From NCBI GenBank assembly GCA_033439765.1, contig JAULSN010000001.1, forward strand, positions 7,564,001-7,628,000: DNA of 64,000 nucleotides, given 5' to 3'. A model generated the notes under the pieces. That model saw only the letters and a program-made list of their open reading frames with translations. It did no database searches and had not been told where the DNA came from. The position numbers were made by a program, and so were the translations under genes. The first letter of the stretch is position 1; every line of letters starts with the position of its first letter. This document shows, in pieces, positions 12,425-21,242 of this stretch. Origin of the DNA: Lasiosphaeria ovina. Lineage: Eukaryota; Ascomycota; Sordariomycetes; Sordariales; Lasiosphaeriaceae.

Positions 12425-12470
12425 AATGCCGGATGAGCACGCCTCCATATACCATTTCTTTTCCTATATC
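12425..12470 (-). promoter_or_regulatory. Candidate core promoter of the Cys-rich mini-gene
   Basis: Read on the minus strand, the words GATATAGG and GGTATATGG are followed by about 190 bases of CAACTTCA/CTCAAC-rich leader that runs into the ATG at 12227. This matches the layout of strongly expressed short fungal genes, but no transcription start is proved. Confidence 0.3.
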
Positions 12471-12475
12471 TAGTG

Positions 12476-12748
12476 TCTTCGCTGCTTCCTGAAAGGAGCA
12501 CGAACTCCGAGGAAGATGCTAGCCGCCGACAAAGCCTCACGTCTTGGCCACGAGATACCGCGATACGCCTATGGCCAAGTCTGTTGGCCGTCCACGAGGC
12601 CATAGCGGTTGTGTTATCTTCCTACCCATACCGGGTATCTTCGCGGCTTCTGAAAGGAGCGATATCCCCGCCGACAGGAGCCTCGCTCGTTGGCCGCAAG
12701 ATACCTCTGCACGCCTATCACCAGGTCTGTTGGTCCTCCGGGGGGCTC
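12476..12748. repeat. Imperfect direct repeat pair (~110-125 bp)
   Basis: The segment at about 12476-12602 (TCTTCGCTGCTTCCTGAAAG... through ...GTCTGTTGGCCGTCC) recurs at about 12638-12740 with substitutions and small deletions. Shared words in the same order include TCTTCGCGGCTTCTGAAAG, GCCGACA(A/G)..GCCTC, GCC(A/G)C(A/G)AGATACC and GTCTGTTGG. The copies are non-coding. Confidence 0.6.
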
Positions 12749-12782
12749 TAGAAGACCACTAGGATGTGTATTGACACCCAAA

Positions 12783-13060
12783 GCACCTACTAGAGTGCGA
12801 GCCAGGCGGGATGGACGTGTCAGAGCGTCAGGGACAGGCATGAAGCTAATCGACACGCTTTAGCAACAAGGGTGCTCAATAGGCTCCCATCCTGCCGGAA
12901 ACGAATCATATTCTGCCATAGGGTGATAGTGTACATTTGACGAGATAGTGCATTTCACTTTGCAAGCACCTAGTCCGATGCGAGAACATCCCAGGGGTGT
13001 GGCGCTGTTGAGACTCTGTTTATTGGTTTCCATCCTGCCGGTAACGAATCAAATTTCAAC
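12783..13060. repeat. Second imperfect direct repeat pair
   Basis: CACCTACTAGAGTGCGAG at about 12784 resembles CACCTAGTCCGATGCGAG at about 12967. About 105 and 65 bases further on come CCATCCTGCCGGAAACGAAT (12888) and CCATCCTGCCGGTAACGAAT (13031). Order and orientation are kept, which suggests a decayed duplication. Confidence 0.5.
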
Positions 13061-13374
13061 TTGCAACGAAAGGCTAGCCAAGCCAAAGCGCCTGTGTGCA
13101 TTTTACCATGGGAGCAGTTATTGTGCTGCAGTACGTACCGGGATTGGTCAGATGAGATGCTGCTCCGAGATACGGCTCAATGTTGAGGCTTGGGTGACAA
13201 GTCGTACGTATCTCTCATCTTGATGTGAAATATGATCAAGAACCCAGGATTATTCGACGCTTAGAACCCGGATTTTGAGGATTAGGCAGTTCATTGGATT
13301 CTGTAGACTCGGCACTGACACCGAGAAAAGTCCCAGGAGAGGACCTATTCCACCGTAGGAGAGTCGTTATGGTG

Positions 13375-13375
<1 letters not shown>

Positions 13376-13410
<35 letters not shown>
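13376..13410. repeat. Homopolymer of 35 T
   Basis: An uninterrupted T run is directly visible. Read on the other strand it is a 35-A run, which could be the tail of a retroposed sequence or simple slippage. No reverse-transcriptase coding sequence is nearby. Confidence 0.85.
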
Positions 13411-13411
<1 letters not shown>

Positions 13412-13565
13412 GCTCTAGGCCGGGATTTAGAAGAAGCTCCCGATCTCGCAGCAGATCTCGCTGTATGAATTACCGATCAATCAGGCTCATGCAGCTGCAG
13501 GGCTGTGATTGGTCAACAGGAAAAACAAGTGGGGAACCATCATGGTGCGGGGCACACACGCTCTT

Positions 13566-13608
13566 CACGTGACCCCGCACGCACGGGTTACACGTGCCCA
13601 AGCACGTG
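13566..13608. promoter_or_regulatory. Cluster of three CACGTG palindromes
   Basis: CACGTG occurs at 13566-13571, 13591-13596 and 13603-13608. CACGTG is the E-box recognised by bHLH factors such as Pho4/Cbf1-type proteins in fungi. No intact gene starts just beside the cluster, so a regulatory role is only possible. Confidence 0.3.
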
Positions 13609-13840
13609 ACCACGAAGCATCGCCAAACGCGCCCGAATCCTGTCCCCGTAGTTGGTGATCCTTTAACATAGATATGAAGAGCAGAATACAACCACCACAA
13701 CCACCCCTACCTTTCGTGCAGTAGTTACTAGTGATTATGAACCGAATGACCTTGTCATTCCAACAATCGCCAATTTAGACTGGGTAAAGGATGGGTGATT
13801 TACAAGATTCCTCGCCGCCAGTTTATGGTAAACCCAACTA

Positions 13841-14085
13841 CCTCCAATCCCTGAATGTTTGTTAGCGCGGTATCTAATTAGATACTTACAAATAGTAAAT
13901 ATAACGGCTAGGAAAAGCCTTTCATTGGTATTTCTGGGATAGAGAAAGGCCTCCAAGATTCTAAAATAAGGATTCCAACAGATTTTGCCTCCCTTAGCGA
14001 AAAACCTTTAGGGCGAGCCGTAAGTTATTAAGGCCTCTCAAATCTTGGAGAGTCTCCCGCTAACAAACAATCAGGGACTGGAGTG
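13841..14085. mobile_element. MITE-like element with ~27-bp terminal inverted repeats and TA flanks
   Basis: The left end (13841-13867, CTCCAATCCCTGAATG... to ...GTTAGCG) is repeated inverted at 14058-14085 with about two mismatches over 26 bases. TA precedes the left end (13839-13840) and follows the right end (14086-14087), as expected for a TA target-site duplication of the Tc1/mariner superfamily. The 245-bp element has no transposase and is non-autonomous. Its interior is AT-rich. Confidence 0.7.
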
Positions 14086-14087
14086 TA

Positions 14088-16093
14088 CATTGATGTTGAT
14101 GGCAGTATTGGTTGGGTTCTCCCTGTCCATTCTGGGACCTGCTTGTTGAATAATGTAAATGGGATCCGACCATACATGTGCGGACTAGAGTGCGCTTACA
14201 CTACTGATATTTAACTGCCTACTTGTTTGCTATTAAATCTAAGAAGTTGCATCATCTCTGGCCGAACCCGAGGGACTTCCTTCATACGAGGCCAATGGTA
14301 TTATAGTAAAGATGTTCCAACCCCGGGGTTTTATGATGCACAACGAGCCATCCACTTCGATTAAGATTCCAAACTGGTTGGCTGCCTGAAAGCCTGGTCC
14401 TGAACAGTAGGCTTGGAAGCGTAGATGAATTGGGCTGGGAACAAGCAGCCTTGGGTCTATTATATGAAGAGCCCTCTATACGTAAATCCTGGCGTATCAA
14501 GTCCTCTTAGGTTAACGTTTCTGGGGCGGCTTTGACCTCAAGCTGATACGCAAACATAGTAGGGTATGATACGTATTGTCACGGATTCCTACGATGATGG
14601 CTGCTGGCTTATCCACGGGAGGGTAACTGGATTGGCAGTGGGAAAAGGGAGAGGTTCCCTGCTTTTGACCTCTCACAGAGAATGTCCGCTCGAGTCTGGC
14701 CGGCCGCTGTCAACGACCATGTGGACACATTGCCTCTGCCAAGAATTTGAAGGTGCAACGGTGCAAAAGACAAAAAGGATTCAAGAAAAGAGGTCAGAAG
14801 TTCAATTGGTTTTAGTAGAGGTCCATTCAGTTGGTTAAACAGGGCCTCCCCGCAAAGTGTTCCGTGCAGCCTTGGCCGCTTGGCTCTTGCGCAGTTCGGG
14901 GGGGATGGGGGAGCAAGAGGGGCCGTGCCGTTGGTAGCCCTCGAGATTGGTTGGGCGATCGACGGCCGGGTTTCTTCACCACCCTGTCCAGTGTCTGGTC
15001 CCTTGCTCTTTCTCCCAGAAGAGAGTTTCAGCCCGAAACACCAGACAAGGAGCTTGAAGGTTATTGTGCTTTGGCGAGCTAAAGTTTGTCCCCGGTACAT
15101 ACTTGGCGTCCCTACCTTAAAATTCAGGATAGAGATGGATCCAGGGGGAAGGCGTGTCCTGTGTGTGTTTGTCCAGTGCCGTACGTGTGCGGTGTGTGCG
15201 CCCTGAAGGGTGAGATTGGATTCAGCACCGACGGTGCCCAGCCTCGTTCCAAGACATGGACCTGATTTGGAAGACCCGAAAGAGAGGCGGAAGAAGGTCC
15301 GGGTTATATAACTTGGCCTCGGTATTGTCTCGTTGTCTTGCTGTTTCTTTTTCTTTTTCCCTTCCCCCTCTTCTAGGTCGGATCTTTCATCCTGTCTCCT
15401 CAAAAAAACCTCACCTGGTGTGTCGTTCGATTAACTCACCACCTTGGCAAGCATTGTCTCGTTCCGGCTAGAAGAAATCCCATTTCGTGACACCTCTCGG
15501 CGCATACAGACCGTTCCTTCCGTCTTTTCTATCGGCACTTGCCCAGGTAGGTAAGTAAGCGAAACTCTCCGTAGCGGAAAACTCCCACGATGGCTGCTCG
15601 TCTCTTCGGGCGCTCCCGAGATCAAACAGTTCCCCCCACCAAGCTTGATTTACAGGGCCCCCCGATGCTGCCAGTGCTTGAATATATCTGCACAGAAGGA
15701 AGTCGTGTTGGTTCCTGGCTGCTGCTGCCCTCCTTCGGCCCGTAAAGCCCCAGCGCATACGCCGTACATACCTACCTACACGAGGCGAGACAATAAGTAA
15801 TCAGACGACGGGTAGCTGACTGACCGTCCTATCTAGACCTGAGGATAATAGAGGACCAGAAAATCGCGCGTTTGCCTTTATATCTTCAACGCCTATATCC
15901 TAATTTAAATTTAAAATCTCGCTTTCTCGTCTTCCATATTCTCTCGAAACCTTCCGCATATCTTAGACGCATCCACGGTGTATAATACACGGGCGGCACC
16001 TCGTCATTCTTTGGCGAGAGACAGGCTCATTTCAACTACACGCGGCACAAGCGGGTCTTCTTTGCATTTCCTTCTTCTCGCCTTCAACCAGAG
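14088..16093. other. Intergenic, no supported gene; upstream region of carbonic anhydrase
   Basis: A 264-codon minus-strand open frame (14609-15403) exists but has no start context, family motif or coding-like composition and is not accepted. The last ~700 bases are pyrimidine-rich with ACCTACCTA words and look like the promoter and leader of the carbonic anhydrase gene. Confidence 0.45.
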
Positions 16094-17019
16094 ATGGCGC
16101 AACAACGTAAGTAGTACCCCTCCCTCCCATTCATGAGCGCCTACCTACCTAGGTATTCCAGCCGGTGAAAGCGGGTTTGGCTGACCGTGAGAAATAAACC
16201 ACGCAGAGGACGATTTCCTCTATGCGCTGAGCTCCAACAACGCGTGGGCTGGCTACAAGGCGCATCAGAACCCGGCCTTTTTCTCCAGGTTGGCTAGCGG
16301 CCAGTCTCCTCAGATCCGTGAGTTATCCCCAGGCCATTTTCTCCCCCGCGTCTTGTCCTCGAAGAGCATGTGTGGGGGCGAGTAAAAGGGAGGCAGCAGT
16401 CATAGATGCTAATGCCCAAGGTGTTCGGAATCCAGTCTGGCTGGGATGCTCCGACTCGCGATGCCCTGAGACTACAATCCTGGGGCTGCAGCCGGGCGAC
16501 GTGTTTGTGCACCGCAACATCGCGAACATCATCTCGCCGACCGACATCAACACGTCGGCCGTGATCGAGTACGCGGTGGCGATCCTCAAGGTCAAGCACG
16601 TGGTGCTGTGCGGGCACACGACGTGCGGCGGCGCTGCGGCGGCCCTCTCGGACTCGCGCGTCGGCGGAGTGCTGGACACGTGGCTGACGCCGCTCAAGGC
16701 GATCCGCCAGGAGCACGCCGAGGAGCTCGATGCCATCAAGGACGACGCGGCGCGGGCCGTGCGCATCGCCGAGTTCAACGTCGAGGCGGGCGTCAAGGTG
16801 CTCCTCGCCAACTTCACCGTGCAGGAGGCCATCCGCGACCGCGGCCTCGAGGTCCACGGCTGCCTGTTCGATATCGCCAGCGGGCGCATCCGGGACCTGG
16901 GCTACGGCACCAAGGGCGGCCGCGGATTCGGCGGCGACGGCTCGGACGACATGGTGCGCGGCAAGTACGCGCAGCTAGTGTTCCGAGGCGGAAACGCCTC
17001 CATGGCGGCCCTGCAGTGA
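16094..17019 (+). CDS. Beta-class carbonic anhydrase
   Basis: Three exons, 16094-16106, 16207-16317 and 16436-17019, with GTAAGT and GTGAGT donors; 235 residues. The zinc enzyme interconverts CO2 and bicarbonate, supplying carboxylases and taking part in CO2 sensing. Zinc ligands are Cys46 (GCSDSR), His102 and Cys105 (CGHTTCGG), and the Asp48-Arg50 dyad is intact, so the active site is complete. The first coding exon carries only four codons plus one base. No long mitochondrial targeting sequence is present, which suggests the cytosolic form. A 23-G run lies 66 bases past the stop. Confidence 0.95.
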
Positions 17020-17084
17020 TTGTGACGGCGGGAGTATCAAGGGGCGAGGTTATCCGTGGATTTGCGTACGTCTTTCATTATCTA

Positions 17085-17107
17085 GGGGGGGGGGGGGGGG
17101 GGGGGGG
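17085..17107. repeat. Homopolymer of 23 G
   Basis: An uninterrupted G run lies in the 3' region of the carbonic anhydrase gene. Such tracts can form quadruplex structures and are prone to length error. Confidence 0.85.
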
Positions 17108-18023
17108 CGCAGGTTCAATGTGTTTTCATTAAGCAAGGGAGTAAGGCGGCAAAGGGAACGGGCACACCGGGTGATGGTTACAACTGACTTGCCTGGCGAT
17201 CATGCGATATAATCTATCGTGGGTCATCTGAATTACAACGAAAGTTTTGCGATGCACTAACGCCATCGAGCACATGATATCCAATGAGACAGTTGATGTC
17301 GCCTATTTTGCACGCGTGTACGGAGTACTGTGTTCCTTCTGTAAGATGTTTGTTTGAGGCTAGAGAAGACGGAAGGAGGGAAGGAGGAAGGAGCTGCCCC
17401 TCACTCACCAAAGCTTGCACTTTTACAGAAGCTCGGGTTCCCGAGTTCCTCGCTCGTCCAGGCGGTTTTATGGCTTTTGGTTGAATCGTCCCAAGCACTG
17501 GAGACAAGGTTCGGTACCTGAAACCAATACCAACGTGGTTCTGGAAGAGACGCCGAGAAAGAACACCAAAGAAGCTGCATTTAGTAATAAGATGGAGACT
17601 CGCAGCACAAAGCCCTCGTTTGCGTCATCGGGTTTATCGTTTGACTCGACTGAGAAAAGAGTCGCCAATTCCGCCATCTGCCGCTCGCTCCCCAGGGTCA
17701 TCCTCGCAAATCCTAACCTACCCAAGATCAGACCAGGCCGCTTGGCGAACATTTACAGCACGTTTCTCCACTCAGTCCCCTCCATATATTCCGTAGGCCA
17801 AGCAACCTCCCAAGCCTTGGCTGAGCGGCCCCGTTGAAAATACAATCAAATCGTCATCCCACCCAGGCGCGAAATAGCCAGAACCAGAAAGACCATTATT
17901 CCCGTTGCCCGACACTACCTCGCCTATGATTACTTGGCCGCAGAAATACAGAATATACCCTAGAATCCAAGACTCGGCGATATCTACTGAGGAAGCACTT
18001 AGACGTCCAAGACGCCCAGGGCA
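17108..18023. other. Intergenic region, no gene seen
   Basis: About 0.9 kb between two genes on the same strand. Small frames (for example 17415-17837) show no family features. Confidence 0.5.
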
Positions 18024-19729
18024 ATGACGCTCTCAATACTGACTGACGACCAGATCAGGTTCCTTCTGGAGAACCTGACAGTCGACGAGCTCGAGAACTT
18101 CCGGGCCGGGCTCAGGGCCGCTCTCCATCAATACTCGACAGGCACCCAGGTGCCCGAACAGAGCCTGATCCAACAACCGAGCCGGACGTCGATAAATAAC
18201 AATGTCACAGGCGGCACTACCCTGTACATGCCATCGGTAAGCCCCGCTGGCCACGCCATCAAGGGTATGTACGTTGCGGCGACTTGGCGAGTCTTGGGGA
18301 ATTCCCTTCATCTGGCCGAGTGCCGGTAAAAATGAGAGAAATATGCGACTAACAGCACTTAGTGATCACCCTCTCCTCGGCTGAGAACCAAGACCACACC
18401 AATGAGGCCGAGCGCCCCATAATCAAGCCTACCGGCGCCATCACCCTCTTCTCGCCCGACGGCGCACCCGTCGGCATCCTCAATGCGAGCACCCCGACAG
18501 CCTTCCGGACCGCTCTGGCCTCGCTCTGTCTGGTGCAGAAGCGCGAGCATGTCCGCACCCTGGCTGTCTTTGGCGGCGGCGAGCAGGCCTACTGGCACGT
18601 ACGCCTCACCCTCATGCTGCGCGGGGCCACCATCAAGCAGGTGCACATCATCAACCGCCGCTTCAGCCCGAGCCTCAAGCAGATGATGCACCGCCTGTAC
18701 ACGGTCCCGACCGAGATGAAGGTCCGCGAGGGCTGGGCAGAATGCACCTTTGGCGTGCTGACTCCCACGTACGGAGACTACAAGCGCTTGCTCGCCATCC
18801 AGCTGCTCGACTCGGATGTCATATTCTGCTGCACGCCCTCGACGGTCCCGCTCTTCGACGCCGAAATCATGACCAACAAGGACGCCCGGCGCAAGGGCCG
18901 CCTCTTCGTCGCCATCGGTAGCTACACTCCGATGATGCGCGAGATTCCCGTTGGCCTGATCCACCAAGCCACTAGCATTTCGGGGGGGGGCCACCACCGC
19001 CACTTCCACCGCCACGCTGTCGAGGGCGGCGTCGTAGTCGTTGATACTCTAGACGGTGCGCTCAAAGAGGCCGGGGAGCTGATTGAGGCCGGCATCCTGC
19101 CGAACCAACTTGTTGAGTAAGGCCTACCCCTGATCCCCTACCCCATATTCACAACGACTGTTTATGTCGGCCGTCATTCTAGCTTTCTCCCCTTTTTCCA
19201 AGGGACTTTTGCTGACATTCCGCCTTTCGCTTTGCCTAGACTAGGAGAGCTGGTCATGCTCCAGCAAGCAGACATGGCAGATGCCGGCGAGGGAGAGATC
19301 GATGCAAGCTCGCAGCCCGACAGTAGCAGCAGAAGCAGCGTGGCCCCGTCCGTCGAGTTCGAAAAGCTGGACCTTGGCAGTTTCAGCGGTCCCGGCTCAT
19401 CCATGTCAAGCGTCTTTCCCGACTCCAGCAGCCCCAACGTTAGCGGTGGTCGATCCATATCGCCCAGCCGAGCATCGTCGCCCAGCCGTAAGAGCACATC
19501 GTCTCCTCACCGGCGGAGTTTCAGCTTCGACAGGCGGTCGTCCGAGGAGCGAGAGAAGAAGCACCAGAAGAAGAAGAAGGAGAAGGAGGACCACTTGTCC
19601 CAGTGGCTGCACAACGGAAACGTGATTTACAAGAGCGTCGGGCTGGGGCTGATGGACTTGACGGTGGGGATGCACCTGATTCGTTTTGCGAGGGAGAAGG
19701 GCATCGGGAGCCACGTCGAGGGGTTCTGA
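18024..19729 (+). CDS. Ornithine cyclodeaminase / mu-crystallin family protein with Ser-rich C-terminal extension
   Basis: Three exons, 18024-18264, 18363-19116 and 19240-19729; 494 residues. Members are NAD(P)-dependent: ornithine cyclodeaminase converts ornithine to proline and ammonia, while others reduce imines. The N-terminus (LTDDQIRFLL) and IKVITLSS match the substrate-binding half. The Rossmann motif VFGGGEQAYWH is near residue 145, and DVIFCCTPSTVPLF and GRLFVAIGSYTPMMREIP fit the family. The family is usually 320-370 residues long. Exon 3 adds ~160 residues of Ser-rich, then Lys-rich sequence ending in a hydrophobic helix-like stretch (VGLGLMDLTVGMHLIRFA). An 8-G run at about 18979 lies in the poorly conserved GGGHH stretch. 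The exact substrate is unknown. Confidence 0.85.
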
Positions 19730-20682
19730 GAAGTAAGGAGAGAAGTGAAAGTTAGTCTAAACATCTACACGAGTAAATAGGCGGGATGCTGGATGATCAG
19801 AATGACATATACGTCGTCAATGTATATAAGCGGGGGGCATATTGGCCAAGCTGCATGGCAAGAGCGGAAGGCAGTTTGCAGTCTTTTTTGCGATTTTTAA
19901 CGAAACAGAGAAAACATGGACAACAACGAAAGACGATGATTCGCCTGAAATGTAGGAGGAAAAAAGTGTAGTTGTATGGTGCGCGGTGCGGCACCAATTG
20001 GCTACCTAGACTTGACTTGACGTGTCTTTTATTTTTCCGCCAAGCAAATAAACTGGAAGACACAAAAAGAAAAGAAAGAGAAACCCTACAGAAATTCAAG
20101 GCAGCTCAACCAGATGTCCCAAATTCCATCACTTATTAGAATATTCATCTGAAATTAAATTATATGTTTAAGTCTGGTTGACAGTGTTGACGCTGAGTTG
20201 TGCACAAATACCACTCGACTCTCAAGTGGGGAAACAATAAAGGATGAATCCTCACCTCACCCCTCATCTCACTCACCTCTGGCTTCCCATTCTTCGTCAA
20301 CAAAAGCACAAAAGTACTTCTTCACGGCTTAAGGCTAATATACCACGTCCCTCACATCTGTTATGGACTTTACTTGCTTGGGAAACTAGACAGCGACTAC
20401 AGGAAAGGGTCTCGAAACTGTGTCTGTCTTTGAACAGCCTCGTCCATTAGTTACAGACAAACACCAGAAAACACACCACACAACATAGCAACGTCCCTTT
20501 CTCTTCCAGACACACAGACATACTAGGTTCAAAACCCCGGCCGGCAACAATCCAGAGATAAATAAAATACGACTTTCCCCTCATCTTGCAAGGGGGGACG
20601 GAAGACGGGAACCAGGGAATACAAAAGGACTAAAACTAAGACCAATACCAAGTCTAAAAACCAAAAGAAAAAAAAAGAAAAA
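19730..20682. other. Intergenic region, no gene seen
   Basis: An AT-rich 0.95-kb stretch between two plus-strand genes. It ends in an A-rich leader (ACCAAAAGAAAAAAAAAGAAAA-like) before the next start codon. No coding frame is supported. Confidence 0.5.
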
Positions 20683-21087
20683 ATGACAACCCTCCAAAAA
20701 ACACCATTAATCCTACACATCACAATCGAAACCCTAGCAGCGCTCTCGTTCATCTTCCAGCCTGGCACACAGCTGCCCGGCGCGACGCGCGAGGCGGAGC
20801 TGATCCTGGCGAGCTACGGTGGGCTGCTGCTCACGACCAACCTGGTGTGCGGCGTATTTGTCGCGCGGGCCGGGTTCGACGCGACGGCGGGGCTGGTGTC
20901 GCTGTGCGTGGGGACGTATCATGCGTGGCCGATGTGGCGGGCGTACGCCCGGCTGAGCAGCCGTAGTCTTCGGCGAGTGGCGGGGCCGTCGCGGGTGCTT
21001 GGGGGCCCCGGGGTGCATTTGGCTGTGCACGCCGTGTGCTTGGTTGGCTTGGTGGCGGCTGGGTGGTCTGCGGTGGGGATGTCGTGA
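20683..21087 (+). CDS. Small predicted membrane protein, function unknown
   Basis: A single-exon frame of 134 residues starting in an A-rich leader. I do not recognise a family. Four hydrophobic stretches are seen at roughly residues 7-25, 43-60, 66-85 and 112-131, with basic residues (RAYARLSSRSLRR) between the third and fourth, suggesting a four-helix membrane protein. The strong GC-rich third-position bias resembles neighbouring real genes. It lies tail-to-tail with BFR2, whose stop is 155 bases away. Alternative: a chance frame, but composition and hydrophobic pattern argue against that. Confidence 0.6.
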   Translation: MTTLQKTPLILHITIETLAALSFIFQPGTQLPGATREAELILASYGGLLLTTNLVCGVFVARAGFDATAGLVSLCVGTYHAWPMWRAYARLSSRSLRRVAGPSRVLGGPGVHLAVHAVCLVGLVAAGWSAVGMS

Positions 21088-21242
21088 TGTTGGACGGGAA
21101 AAAGGGGCATTAATGATGGAGAGTGATAATATAGACAGACGGACAGACTGTCACGGAGCTGGCTTGTATAGACTCGGATTCAGTTCAACAAAACAGTAGA
21201 TGATTTTATCTTGTCAACACAATACATAGGGAGGCCACAGGC

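Noticed and set aside
14609..15403. 264-codon open frame on the minus strand
   Set aside because: No family motif, improbable composition for a protein, no start context, and it overlaps short frames on the other strand; probably chance in the region before carbonic anhydrase.
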